Below are positions 11,232 through 24,619 of a stretch of DNA of 64,000 nucleotides, piece after piece. Made by a program: the position numbers and the translations under genes. Numbering within the stretch: the stretch's first letter is position 1; each line of letters begins with the position of its first letter. The stretch is taken from assembly GCA_914767715.1 (NCBI GenBank), contig OU612069.1, positions 22,875,387 through 22,939,386 on the forward strand, in the 5' to 3' direction. Source of the DNA: Membranipora membranacea (taxonomy: Eukaryota; Bryozoa; Gymnolaemata; Cheilostomatida; Membraniporidae). The notes beneath the pieces were generated by a model. The model was not told the origin of the DNA and searched no databases. It saw nothing but the letters and a program-made list of their open reading frames with translations.

Positions 11232-14200
11232 TCAATCCCAGAGAGCAGCTAACTCCTTCTCTGATATCTCCTGTTCGCGCTGATGTAGAGCTAAGGCTAA
11301 CATTTCATCATATAGACCAAGATCCTTGTTCTGATTCTGATCAGGTAATCCAAACAGTGTGGACATGTTAGTATATCCCTTCTCATCTTCTAAAATATCA
11401 AAATCACATCTTGCTTGAAAACTTTGCGATCCTCAGCTACAGATCAGCCATTTTAAGTCAAGAGTACTTACTATAAAGGCATGATGTTTGGTTTCTACCA
11501 CATACCATCACTTTACACCGTGCTCTGATTCGAGGCTAGGGATGCTTCTGATACCAAGTCAGGAATAATATGGATTATATTGGCCCTGGGGACAGTAGCC
11601 TTTGTTGTCCTGAAAATCAGATGGTCCCACACAAGTCCTGGACTAATCTGACCATGCCGCTGTCTTATTTTATTGAGCCATTTTGCCGCATTAATAAAAA
11701 ATAAAAAAACAAAAAAAAAGAAGCAGAATATGGGAGGATGTAACATTACCTTTGACAATAGAAGCTATTTCTTTAGCCATGATATCTTGTGCCATCAGCT
11801 CATCCCTCATCGTACCAGGCCTCTCCTCACGGATTCTATCTTCAGGCTCTTCTTCTCTCCTCTCGATAAAGGCAACATTACCGTCACCTTCCTCTGATGT
11901 GTCTAGAAGATAAAAGGGGGAACATGTAGATTTCATTCCACTTTTGCAAGCTAAAATCTATACTACCATGATTTGCTGTCTGTTTATGCTATCAAAAGTG
12001 CCACTGCAATCATTGAGAATTTCCTGTGCTATAAGATCAAATGCCGCATTCTTATGGGGACAGTGTATCAATTCATTAATATACCCATTCTCTAGAACAA
12101 GTAAGATCCAATTAGACTGCATTTGGGGTTGAGCCGCAAAATGCGGCAGCTCACCAGTAAAATTGCGACAATCAGAAAGCAGGTGAACTGGATCGAACTT
12201 TACCCACCCATTCTCTCGCAACTTAGTACTATCTGTGGCTGGTTCTACAATTTCAAGATTTTCTGAAGATGAATAAACCCCGTGACAAGTTGTGATAGGT
12301 TTAAAGCATCCATGAAATGAACCTTATAGTAATCAAGGGAACTGCTCCAGCTTATAAGCTTTAAAATGAGCCCAAGAACAGCCCAATTGGTCAACTAGGA
12401 CTGCAGTTATGTCATATCAAAGTAAGGCCTCGCTGAGATTCGCTAGCGAGCTTTGTGCAGGGGAATATGATGTCATGGACATACATTTTGCGTTTATGTC
12501 TACCATTAGAAACTTTGGACTCGTTTAATTTCGTCAAAATTTGATGAAACGAGTTGAAATCCAACGTAGCTCATGTCATAGAGTGCAATCCAAAGCAAAA
12601 AATTGAAGGAGATAAACACATATTTTGCGAGGAAAAAAGTTGGTTTCACTTTAATTAGTTCCATATACAAAAAATGTCGAATATCAGCCGAAAACCCTGA
12701 TGTGACCTCACACCCAGGCATTCAGGTTTCACGAGCGAATGTTGAAAGGGCCAACTTTAATGCCTCATAACACAGCCAGTAGTGGTCCAAGAGAGCATAC
12801 TGACTCTCGTGATCTGACTGGGCATGTAGATCACTGATTAACTAGGCTATCATTACCACAAAGAGAATGTCGTAAGGCTAAGTATGTATCATGCGTGACT
12901 TGAATTTGCGCATGTGCAAGAACAATGAGTTTAGTTTGGGTTCTAATTGCAATTTTGGTCTGGGGAGAGAGGACACCCCCTGCATAAATTGCCAGTCAAA
13001 TTTAGCTAATAGTGACAATAGAAGATAACTCTTTCTAACAATTCCACACGCATTTGAGAGTGTGCCACCAGAGCAGGTAGCCAATCAGATACCTTTGGAA
13101 TTCCGAGACTCAATTTTGCAGAGATCAGCTCATGCCCAGAGCTGAGCATGCGCAGAATGCCAAGAGAGTCAATTTTGGGCTTGTTTTGAAGCTGATTAGC
13201 TGGAGAAACAGCTTTGATAATCCCAATCTTAATCTCGTGGATGCTTTAAGTTGACAAAAATGTTACCTGAATGGTAGATAAGTTTCGCGTGGCCACCAGG
13301 ATCAGGTGAGGCGGACGATGGTGACTCATTCCCAGAAGAGCCATCTCTACTGCGTGTGGGAGCAGAAGCTCCAGGTGGTGGTGATGGAGGACATGGTATA
13401 TAAGGTGAGGCCTGTAGTATCTCTATAGGGATATCTGCTCCCAAAGTGTGTAGAGTCTGCTGTGGATCAATGTCATCTACAATAATGATCAACTGTATAT
13501 AAAAGGCATGACTACATAAATACGGGCAGGCGTATCTCAGCAAGAAGTGGTCGTTTCATTCCATCTCGTACTAGGACTGCCCTTGCTGATAAAAACCATT
13601 TAAGACTTTAGTGTTTTCTGTGTAACTATCTAGTCTAATAAGCTAGTAATTTTTGAAATTACTATTTTCTCACATCTTTTTTACTTACACTATCACAGTG
13701 TAAAACGGAGCAATATGTGCTAGCTCTAATTTTTATTTCAGTTTTTATCTTACCAATTGTAATTGTAATCACTGTCTCATTTGTTATCACTAGCACTGTC
13801 AGGAAACTAAAGTCTACGCAACAACGACAGCAACAAGCCAATTGCTACTTGTGTCTCAGCATGTACTAAATCGGTCATGATGGAGAGTAATATTTCCCTG
13901 ATTTTTAACAAATGCATTGGCAAGAAAACTTCTTAAAACAGATTGATACTCCCTAGATCGGATATAGATCCTAGTACTACCCCAGAATCAGTATTATGTC
14001 AGAAGCTCAAGGTTACTTGCATAACAGCAGTTGAATGGCCAAGTCCTACGTGATCCTTATTTGGTCAAAATATAACTCCTAAGTGACAAATTCTGATTCA
14101 ATTTACCTTGGTCGTAGTTAAATTCGGTTCTACCAGCCGCATCAAGTACTAGTGTCTTATGTCCAAATTCAGGAGACCAGTCGCTTCCTCTGTGAGGAGG

Positions 14201-17200
14201 AGAAGAACCTCCGGGTGGTGGTGATGGAGGACATGGTATGTCAGGTAAGGCCTGTAGTATCTCTATAGGGATATCTACTCCCGCTGTATGCAGAGCCTCA
14301 GCTTTGAGCTCGAGTGAGCGTCGCATCTGCTGAGGGTCCACGTCCTCTACAGTAAAGAGCTCATAAGTAACGGCAACCCTACTGTCAAAATGTTACAATT
14401 TTTCTTTACTTTGTGTGAATATTTATTAAGAAAACTATTACTACTACTATTAAGACTATTAAACTATTAATTGAAGTTAACTGCTACAGATAATCCAGGA
14501 GCACATACCCTACAGGATGAAAAGTTTCATGAGAATAAATAATTCGCGATTTCGCGAAGTTGTCTTCTTGCGATATGTTTGTCCCATTATTTTTTTCTTC
14601 CAGATGATAAATTCTGAGAGCTATCCCCTCATATACCCTTAAACTGATACTCAGATTTTAGCGTTTCCATTAAAATTTTCGCGAGGGGACAACTCCACAA
14701 AACGTTTTGCCGTTAATTCTTGGTCGAGAGAAGACAATCGCAAATTTTTGTTGTATATTGGCACAACACAACCTTTGAACCAAATATGTGTTACATTGGA
14801 GATCTCTAACTTATGAGTGAACAGAGCTAAAACTTAAACAGCGTAGCACTCACTTATTGCGAAGAAAACACATACCAAATTGTATTTCTTCTATATCTAC
14901 ATCTGCATACTTGAGTAAGTCCTCATAGAGCTCACTGTTGCCTCCATTCTTTCTCATATTACCTGCCCCTCCTCTGTGATTGCCTATCAGAGTGTTATCA
15001 ACATCAAGAACATCTAAATCATCATCACTTCTCCTCAGCCTGTGGTCTGCAGGTAGTCTAGGAGGTATGACAGGCGGCGAACGACTTCTACTGATGTCAA
15101 ATATCTGTGCTTGACCATTCTGTAAGGAATTAGCTCGTGTTACAATGATTAAACGCCTGGCTAGGTGATAATTCAAATTTAGTTTAACTCAAGGTGGACA
15201 AAGATACTTCAATGAGTTTCCCTCAGTAAGAACGACAGAGTGACACTGACCAATCAGCAATCAGTATTGCTGTAGATATGAGCGGGAGTCCATTGGATAC
15301 AGATGGTGGTACACTTCATGGTATAATTACAAATATTTATGTGTATATATGTATATAAAACATAACTATCAATTGTTATTATTATTAGTATGTGACTGAC
15401 CCAACTAATGGAGTTTGTCTGTCACATGGTCACATGGTCTGTCACATGGTCTGCAAAACTAATGGTGCTAAAAGTGTTTTCAATGAACTCAGACAATGCT
15501 TATCACAGCTTTATATGAGCTCAATTCTTGAGCAGTCTCAATTGCCCATGGGGTAAGGGAAACAAGTATTGAGTCATCTAAATGTTATGTTAGGGCATAT
15601 CAAGTGTTGTGTTTTTATAACAATTCAACTTACTGGTTGCTGATTTGCATTGAATAGAGGTAACTGCTGCCTAAATTCTTCTCGATGTCTATGGAAAGCC
15701 ATCCCAAAAGTGTCCTTCAGTTCACATAGGTGATTAGGTTTGGCCGCTCTGTCTGGTATTACTGGAGCTTGTCGTGGATTGTGTGCTCCTGCAGGAATAA
15801 TATGTACATTGACTGCTGGCCTCTGATTGGCTACAGGGAATTGTGCTGGTCTTTGGATAGCACCTGGGTATACTATTCCTTGCACAGGTTGATAATGTCG
15901 TCTTTGGTGAGGGTAATAAATATGACCGTCAGGGAATGGATATGGTATTCCTATGTTAGGTTGGGGTCGTTGGAGAGCAAGGGGCACAGGGAAAGGAGGT
16001 GCATTGTGCAGAGCCTGTTTTAGAGCATTAGCGTGAAGTCCTGCACGAGGAACTAAAAATGAAGCAAGATGAAGAAACGATCACTCATAATCATATCAGA
16101 CCTCTAGCATCCTTCACACAGATCTCTGATGACTTTGTGCGAACAAATTTTCTCAGCCAATGACACACCAGGCCAGCGCACTTTGTTCAAAGACAGGAAG
16201 AAATGATCTAGAGTCTAGCGCTAAAGTATGGACAATAAAATCGTGAATTTAATTCAGCGGAGGAGGGGAGTCTTGACTGCCAATTCAACTTCATGATTTT
16301 AATCCCAATTAGACATTCACACAAGTTATAATAAATTACGTCTCAAGACACAACAATCACATAACCCTGTCTAACAGACTTACCTTGCGGTGGATGATTG
16401 CCTTGTAGAGGAGCCAGAGGTTGGCGCTTATCTTGTGTGATCTCAGCGTGCTGTCTGTCTGTTATGAAGCGTCTAGCGATAGTTTTGATAACTGGCTTTT
16501 GTAGAACCTCTTGCAAGGTTGGTCTGGCTCTGAAATGATATCAAAGCATAAACATGATGTTTCACCAAGAGGCAATTTACCCAGTTATAAAAACTATAAA
16601 ATTATATTTTGTTTGATCAGAGATACACCAGGGAGGGGGTATATACCACCCTCCCTGGTTAAACAAATCACTAGTACAAATAGTTGTGTCCTCTTTGTAA
16701 AAAAGGAGACAACTCGGAACTATGTATGTATGTATGTGCGTATGTATTTTGTTTCACATTCTGTATCATGGTGAGAAATATTTCAGGATGATAAAAATGA
16801 ATGTGTGTTAAGAAAAATTGTTTGAGAGACGTATAAAAAAAAAGCTGTTGTTTCGCTTCACAGTGCAAAATCTAGGTGGTCTATACATCGTATTTAGGCG
16901 AGAGGATCGTTTCTCCAGATTAAATGTTGAATGCTCATTTGAATCCGATCCAGGTAAATTTAGATCACTGAAATGAGTATGATAGTCATATGATGTGTGT
17001 ATTTACAGGAGCCCTGACCCATTGGTCACCTCAACATGCTGATGAGTCGATAGATGTGTGATAGCGTTACCCAACAAAATCTCCTCCCAGTCAATTGTGC
17101 GCTTACATATGCGCCTTTGCACACAATAATGCCAGATACTTCTCCACTCACTCCTGAGAATGACCACAGTTTTACTGTACGGGCAGTAGCTCCTTGGTAA

Positions 17201-20200
17201 TTCTACTGTGGGATCCAGTAGACTTGTGTCCAAACCCACATACTACCGGTATAAACCCACATACTACCGGTATAAACCCACAAACTACTGTACAAGCCCA
17301 AATACTACAGCACAAACCTAGGGTTCTTAGCGAGTAGAGAGTCAATCATGTCCTGCATCTCTCGGCTATAACCAGGTTGTAACGGTAGGTGCCTCTCCTT
17401 TCTTATCTTGTACCCCAAGTGTATTATGTTATGAGCATCAAACTGTAACATATATACATGTAAGTAGTTTGAATGTTTTGGCATTTCTGCCTGTGGCAAG
17501 AGTATTCCACCCGCCAACACTTGCTGTGGCGATTTTGTCACTCACATGTTGCTCATATGTGTACTATGTTATGAGCATCAAACTGTAACATATATACATG
17601 TAAGTAGTTTGAATGTTTTGGCATTTCTGCCTGTGGCAGGAGTATTCCACCCGCCAACACTTGCTGTGGCGATTTTGTCACTCACATGTTGCTCATATGG
17701 GTTAAGGAAGATATATCAAATCATAGACGTAAATCTATTGGTTGAGCTCAACAGATTAAAAACAAGATCATAAGGTAAGCATATCTAACCAATGGTTGCC
17801 AGCTTTGACCCCCCTCCGGAGAAATTTGATGTTCACTGCCTTCAACTGTGTACCTAATATATAGTTGAACTGTGGGCAGGACAAGCCTGCTTACCGCACA
17901 ATGTGTTTAGTACGATGCTAAATCTTCTGCATTTTTAACAAATTTACCCTGAACTTTCATTAAGTTTTACCCTAAATTTCATAGCCATAATTTTAAATTG
18001 TGTAATCATCCTCAAGATTAGATTAATGAGACATGTTGTATAGTGCACTACGCAGTCAAGGCTTAATTTGGCGATATTGAAAAGATATGAAATGAAACTG
18101 AGCTGAAACTTAATCTCTCAGGATATGAAGTAAAACTTCCTCCATAATCAGGTTAGGTAAAACTTCAGACTATTTCGACCAGCCATGTAGAATGTTCATA
18201 AAATGTTGAAGAATATGCAGGGTGAAATTCTTGTACTCTTAGATTTCGGCATCTGAATAATGCTGTAACGATTCAGCATACAGTGCAAAGAAGCTGACAC
18301 TTCAATAGTGTCCAGTCCTTCTAGATTCTCAATTCTAAATATCAAAATTCTAAATAGTAAGTATAAAAATTCTCAATATCAAAATTCTCAGTTCATCTCT
18401 ATTGCAAGCTCATTCATTCATTTGGTTGAAGAGGACATACCGGTAATTTTCTGGCTGCCATCTCATATAATATACAGCCTACAGACCAGATATCAGCTTT
18501 CTGGTTATACGCACTACCATCACACATCTCCGGTGCTAGGTACGCTGGAGTACCGGCAAACGTCATCGCGAGATCCTGAGTACTATAATATATAATATAT
18601 ATATATATATAATAATATAATTCAGGCAATCTTAAATGGATTGGATTATAGCCTAGCTGGACTAAGGTGGTAGTGAGGAACAAAGCTTGTCATCGCTAGA
18701 TGCTAGGTACAGAAGTTGACCTAAGCGACACTTAATGGATCAGCTAATAGCCTAGCTGGACAAGGTTTGTGAGGGGGAGGGATTAAACTTGTCATCAGTC
18801 GCATTCAAAATCGAAATCAGTGTGATTTGGAACAAGATAACATTCAAAAATTATGTGGTCATGACAGTTAGTGGTGACAAGATTTGTCCTTCCCCGCCAA
18901 GCATACGTAACTTGTCGAGCCAGTTTCAATAATGCATTCATCAAGTTTCAGGAGACAAATATACAGAGTTTTTTACACTGTTCTGTACTGCACTGTACTT
19001 ACTTGAACATCTTATTTCTAACTTATTGGGGGTTAACCAGAAAATGGCGTATTAGTCGCCCTCCTCCAATAGGGGAACCCCCAGCTATCTTGTAAATCAT
19101 ATAGGTAAGAAACACCATAAACTTCTACTATGCGTCATGTTCCCAGGACAGGCACATAGCACAACCAACATGTCTGTTTACTCTCTGACATTATACTCAT
19201 TTTTAGAAACAGATTTGACTGGACCAAGGGCGTCATTCATCACATCTTCCTAACTCATTGATAAGATCACAAAGGATTGAATTTTTGCGAAACTTATTGT
19301 TTCATAAACACGGTGTGTAAATCAGATTTTCTCCTTTTGAATTTCTTAATTTCTCTATTAACTTGATGATACTTTTAATAGACAGTTTTCTTAGCTCTGA
19401 CTTAGGCCTCAATTCGGAATCGTCCTCTCTCAAGTTTGGTACTTTTAACCAACGCCGCATAGGAAAAATGTGCTGAAAAGAGGGTTATCTTGAAAACCGC
19501 TTATGTAAGGATAAAAATGATTTTTGATTCAGAATCTGCACCTTTGAAAACTGAAAGGGACAATGTTTGGGAAAAAATTTTGGTATTCAGATATTCAATT
19601 ATATGAGTTTCTGCCAGTTTTGCGGACAAATTTCATTGAATTTTTCATGAATTTCGTCACTAAAATTAAGATTTATCAACATTCAAGCCTCCAATGATTT
19701 GGAAACTCTGTCCCACAGGGTTTTCAATGGTGCAGATTCTGAATCAAAAATCAATTTTATCCTAACATAAGCAATTTTTAAGATAACCCTCTTTCAGCAG
19801 GTTTTTCTTATGCGGCGTGGGTTAAAAGTACCAAACTGGAGAGAGGACACCTCCGAATTGAGGTATAAATCAGAGCTCAGGAAACTGTCTATAGTGAATA
19901 TTTTTCTTTGTAAAGCATGTTCTTTTAAGATTGTCATGTGGCGATTTCGAACGCTTTGAATGAAGTTAATATCGTCATCGCTGTTACGCAAAACTTACTG
20001 ATTGAGCTCTTTAGATATTCCGAAGTCACCGAGTTTAACGTCTCCTTTTCTTGTCATAAACACATTGGCAGGTTTAATGTCACGGTGTAGAATATGTTTG
20101 TCATGTAAATATTTCACTGCTAAACAAATCTGTACAAAAAGGTCCCATATCTACGAAAGGATAGTAAAAAACATAACGAAATTAACTACATCATGTTATC

Positions 20201-22364
20201 ATACAATATACACATATATATATGCTCTCTACCCTATAGACAGTAAAAGTAAGCTAGGGTTTTTGTCAAGCTAGTTTGGAGATGACTTTGTTTTGGCTAG
20301 CACCAATTGTTAGCTAGCCTATTTAAAGAATGCGCGACATGGCTAACTTTTCCTCCTGTGAATACCTCTAGGGTAATTACGCTATATTAACATCGAGATA
20401 CCAAGGAGTTGCCTTGGACTTGGAGTAATTGCTAAAATGGATGTGTGGAGTATGAAATCTAATGATATTCAAATGACTCATGACTGATTTACAGAATTGC
20501 CAGCAATAATGTTTGATATTCAAACAAAACTTTGAATGATGTAATGTAAAAATCGGAAATAACAGTCAGTTTCACTACCAGCCACAGATACTTTTTACTC
20601 CTATTTTTGAGCCATGTAAGTCATACTCTAATCATTTTAATATCATGGGCATCAGTATTTAACACATTATTTCACAACATATATCAAGTTAATGATAGAA
20701 ATACAATCAATCAATTAAGAAATTTTAGTATGCCCTAGGTCCTAGAAGGTAGGCAATAAATGAAAACAAAATTATCTGTGCTACAAAGATTGGGCAGGAA
20801 CCAGTGCTACCAGTTTCATTGACATTCAAAACTTTGCTTTTTCCTCATTCCAATTGATAAAAATAAAATTTGGCTAATTAGTCAATAGTCAATTATCACC
20901 TCTGAGTGTTGGCGCCAATTTAAAGCCCACCAAACGCACATCAATAGATAAGAATCGAGTCTATTATGTGAGTTACCTGCTGCTCAATCAGAACTCCTCT
21001 ATTCGGAGGCTTTGGGTATATCTTATCGTGTAAATCTCCTCCATCACAGAACTCCATCACAATACACAGGTTGCCTCTCTCTTACAATATAAATTATAAC
21101 CAGACATTAATTTTACCATATCACACTTAACTAGCTCTTGTACCTAAGCTACTATGACATGGTGAGGGGACGATGTTCTCTTCTACTAACTACACGTTAA
21201 AACAGGGCTGTCGGTGAGGTCCACATACTGTCATCCCATTCGATTAAGTCTCCTTTCTCATGGGATCTTCTGTGTTTCAGATAACTGGTTTATTCTCCTA
21301 AAATCAATCTTATCTTTCAATAGATTAGGTGGATATGTAGATTTGTCAATTAAATGAGGATGTGATCATAATTAAGCAGTTTGCAGGGATATCACCCTGT
21401 GGTTCAAACTCGAGTTACTTGGATTAAAAAATACTGATCAGGCTCACTTGGCAAGTAATTTGGGCGCTTACCGTGTATGCCAATAACATGATCTAATACC
21501 GGGCTATAGTTCTTTTATAAAGTCATGATGATTTCAGACCATTTTTTGGTAGTGCAAGAACACAAGCCACTTTTCCCAATCGGCCTATGAATATTACATT
21601 GAAAAAATGTAGGTTTTAAGGCTTGGAGGCTGTTATCATCAAGGTGGGGGGGGGGGGGGGGGGGGTTGAGAAAATCAGTTGATTGAATCAAGGTTTTGTT
21701 GGGACAATGTGGCTTACACAGTAGTATGCAATAGATAACTTTTCCCAAACCTCTTCAGTAGGTTACAGATACCAGGGTAACCATCTCAACTTGAGTGTCT
21801 CATGACAATTTCTGCTCACCTTCAAATGACTCAAAATATTTCACTATGTTTGGATGAGCAAGATTAGATAAAACTTTTACTTCTTTACGAGCGTCAACTT
21901 TTTCTTCCACAGAGAGGCGGGAGATGTTCATAATCTACAAAAACAAATGTAATGATTGTTAAAAAACGGAATGTTCCATCTAGAAGGAGTACTCAAACTC
22001 GACCCTCTATCTCACACTACGAGATTTTCAGACATTACAGTCTTAACAGTTATCAAAACTGTTAATTTTCAAGATATATAGACTGGTGGGGGATCCTTCA
22101 ATTCATAAACAGCAATATATCGCAATCTGATCACTCACTCATTGATGGAACTATATACATTGCGGTTGAGCGATTTGCGAACAAAACTGGTTAATAGTTT
22201 GGCACATTGCGACATACCTTTACCAAGATATTATGCGTGGAAGTTAGCTACACTCTGTGACTTACCTTCACGACACATTGCTCTTTGGTGCGCTTGTTCT
22301 GGACTAGCAGAGCAGCCCCAAACGCTCCTTTACCAATCTCTCTGATCTTTTTATATTTATCCAT
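11232..22364 (-). CDS. NEK-family serine/threonine protein kinase, 14 exons, 804 aa
   Basis: Exons in transcript order (minus strand): 22266-22364, 21820-21934, 20977-21080, 19999-20150, 18441-18582, 17318-17442, 16384-16529, 15634-16052, 14876-15119, 14107-14346, 13267-13476, 12155-12262, 11750-11902 and 11232-11389. They sum to 2415 nt with continuous phase. Kinase motifs are complete: Gly loop IGKGAFG (10-16), Lys33 in [14 protein letters not shown] (128-137), DFG (148-150), [10 protein letters not shown] and [11 protein letters not shown]. The order and the ALLVQNK / [10 protein letters not shown] segments fit NEK kinases (NEK1/NEK4-like), which act in cilia, centrosomes and mitosis. After about residue 260 comes a Pro/Gln-rich region, a duplicated CPPSPPPG exon, and an acidic, charged C-terminus; none of these is a known domain. 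A 5' UTR exon end is likely near 22450. The border of exon 12 is the least certain: a longer open reading beyond 12155 breaks phase. Confidence 0.9.
12796..13159. repeat. Interspersed repeat R1, copy 2
   Basis: Same order of blocks as 10741-11120, here without the duplicated AGCTGAGCATGCGCAG unit. It lies in intron 11 of the NEK gene, about 1.7 kb from copy 1, in the same orientation. Confidence 0.75.
13267..14346 (-). repeat. Tandem exon duplication in the NEK gene (exons 10 and 11)
   Basis: Exons 14107-14346 and 13267-13476 are both phase 1-1 and encode the same module: [20 protein letters not shown], then [10 protein letters not shown] and a Ser/Pro-rich tail. DNA identity is highest over the stretch ATCTCTATAGGGATATCT and the CCATCACCACCACC region. 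Because the exons are symmetrical, either can be gained or skipped without a frameshift. Confidence 0.85.
16627..16659. repeat. Palindromic hairpin in NEK intron 7
   Basis: ACCAGGGAGGG and CCCTCCCTGGT flank a TATATA-containing centre, so nearly all 33 bases pair. No repeat copy was noticed elsewhere in the window. Confidence 0.6.
17421..17700. repeat. 140-bp tandem duplication spanning a splice acceptor
   Basis: Units 17421-17560 and 17561-17700 are nearly identical; GTATTATG versus GTACTATG and GGCAAGAG versus GGCAGGAG are among the few differences. The unit covers the first 22 nt of NEK exon 6, its acceptor and about 118 nt of intron 5. A second, upstream copy of the acceptor therefore lies at 17583-17588. 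The high identity points to a recent event. Confidence 0.85.
17546..17582 (-). other. Candidate poison exon created by the duplication
   Basis: The duplicated acceptor precedes a 37-nt stretch that begins like exon 6 and is followed by a good donor (CAT|GTGAGT). Read in the incoming phase 0 it encodes FDAHNIVHI and then TGA. Its use would truncate the kinase domain. Whether it is spliced in is not known from the sequence. Confidence 0.4.
19379..19891. mobile_element. MITE family A, copy 2
   Basis: Begins TAGACAGTTTTCTTAGCTC and ends CTCAGGAAACTGTCTA with long inverted arms matching 4467-4917. It lies in NEK intron 4, 108 bp from exon 4. The central part differs from copy 1, which is shorter. 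Confidence 0.88.
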
Positions 22365-23317
22365 CTTGGAGGGCGGTCAGCTCTACAGAGACATCAGCTG
22401 ATGACCTATTCTCTCTCTGTTTATAGGAACAGTGCAGAGTGACAGTTAACCTGTAAAAGAAAAAGCTTGTTATATACTCTTCATGCGCATAGGCCTACCT
22501 GTGCCCTATAGTGATTGGTGAGTAGTCGTTTTGAATGGTGCCGCCCATCCAGTCTAGTCTTTACTTTACGAACATCTGACACCATTTTATGAACTACAAA
22601 GGGTTGGTACCTGGAATGGCTTTGTTGTATCAACTCCAATTCCTATGTTCAAATACTATTAGGTCTAGGTGTCAGAGAAACGATAAACAATACCTAGATA
22701 AAAACACGGAAGTTCAGATAAAACATTTCAAGACCTTTTTTTATGTTATTTCAGACAGTTTTGACCTGCAGCAATAACTCATGCAGTATATCAGAGTAAA
22801 GAGCACCAAACCATACTGCCTAATTGGTAATGATACCAACAAACAAGTCTCTATATTGGATAGTAGTGAGCAGCAAAGAAAAAGAATAATGCCTCGGATA
22901 CTTATGTTGCTGTAGGCTGAAGGGGATACCAGATCCTGTACTTCCATGCCCACAAAGGACCATAAGTATGGTACAGCATAAGGTCAAACAACCATCAAGT
23001 ATTCAACCCTTGATTTGTGATATACAATTGTAGGCTATGTACTTGGTAGATGTTTATGTATGAAGTATATAGATGAACCTTTTTTTTCTGTCTGAAAGCC
23101 CTAGTTATAGCTGGTAAGAAGAGGATTAGCTTCAGTTAGTTTGTTATTGTATCTTATCAATGTACCAGTACTCACAATTGCTAATTAAGCAGAAAGAGAA
23201 TCTCCCAACTCCACTAGTTAAGTTATCATCTCGGTCTAAGAACAGCGACAGCAAGGGATTGATGGCCTATCCAGTCAGTGGAGTGAGAGGGATAAAAGTC
23301 AGCCAACTATCTCCAGC

Positions 23318-23407
23318 CACAGACAGCAGGTCACTGACAGTTGATTTGATGAGTTGCACACAAGGCTGCAACTCATCAAATCAACTGTCAGTGACTTGCT
23401 GTCTGTG
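23318..23407. repeat. Long near-perfect hairpin (41-bp stem, 8-nt loop)
   Basis: Left arm 23318-23358 and right arm 23367-23407 are reverse complements with one mismatch (CAGCAGGTCACTG against CAGTGACTTGCTG). The loop is CACAAGGC. No terminal direct repeats are obvious. It could be a young foldback repeat or a hairpin small-RNA precursor; the sequence alone cannot decide. Confidence 0.8.
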
Positions 23408-24076
23408 CTCCAGCTTTAAAAAAGGGAGCCTGGTTCATGTTGCTCTAAATTACTTAGGACCACTACTTCCAAGCAATTAATTTCTAAGTTTAATCCCACT
23501 TACCTAAGCAGTCTAATAGTCAAAAAGGATTTACCAGGGTCAACTCAACTGGAATGCATCAAAGCTCTGGAATGCATGACTAAAAAGTGTCAGGTGATTT
23601 CAGTTTCTATTCTTTGGTATTGATGAATTTGTCTATTTTTGAGGATAACATTAAAATATCTCGTCCCATTGGTGTATAATCTGAAAACAAACCAATCACA
23701 TTGCATATGGCTTAGTTGATTAAATTTTGAATTTAGGTTATGTTATGTCAGCCGCAATTAGATGCAAGAAAATTAAATGGCCAATGGTATTGAATCTCTC
23801 ATAATACGTTCTAGTGGATCAAGTCACAACTTCTTGTATTGGAATTTCCCATAGACATCAATCGAGGTATCTTTTAAGAAAGTTCCCTTCTTTGATTTGT
23901 CTTGCGGTCCATTTGTCATAGAACCGTTTCTTACCTCACCTTACTACACTTCTGCATTTCCATGTGCTCCTGGGGGTTGCAAGTATGTTTAAAGTCTATG
24001 TTTTGAATCAACCATCAAGCAAGGGAAGACACAAAACTTGAAAACAATTATGGATTTCTCTGAGTGTGGAGACAAT

Positions 24077-24401
24077 CATTACAAAATAAAGTACAGTTGT
24101 GAAATACCCTTTACCAGTGGTTCCTACATATCGTAGCAGCGGGTGGATTGTGTATACCCACAAATGAGTGTAGCAAAAGTAGAGAGCTGAGCCTAGCATA
24201 CACGCGCCCCAGCATGCAATCACATGAATCCAACATGCATTCAGACAAGCTCACTTTGCCTGCCATTGTACTCCTTTGTTCACCAAACAAAAGGCTTTTT
24301 GTTACACAACTCTCATAGGTGCATTGGGGCATGTCTCCCTGACATCGGCCCCCAGGGCCTATCCAACATACTACAGCATAGGTGTACTTTATTTTGTAAT
24401 G
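24077..24401. mobile_element. MITE family B, copy 1
   Basis: Ends are CATTACAAAATAAAGTACA and its inverse TGTACTTTATTTTGTAATG (18-19 bp TIRs). The 325-bp unit has no coding capacity. The same unit lies inverted at 24775-25097, with over 90 percent identity by eye. Confidence 0.85.
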
Positions 24402-24619
24402 ATCCCAAGGGGACTAGTCAAGCAAACATTGCGCGGTCATTGCCGAATATACATTACAGGTTATGGAGAAGATCTGTTTTCCAGGCCCTACTATGTGTAT
24501 GAGAGTTTGGAGTTTTAGCTGCTATCTATAGTATAAGAGCATGGGTCATTGAAAACCAAGTACTCTTTCAATTTATTATTAGTTTGCTTGCATAATAAAG
24601 CTGAAATAGTTTAAATAAA

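Noticed and set aside
21643-21665. Long G run as a regulatory G-quadruplex
   Set aside because: It is a plain homopolymer in an intron, prone to sequencing error, with no further support.
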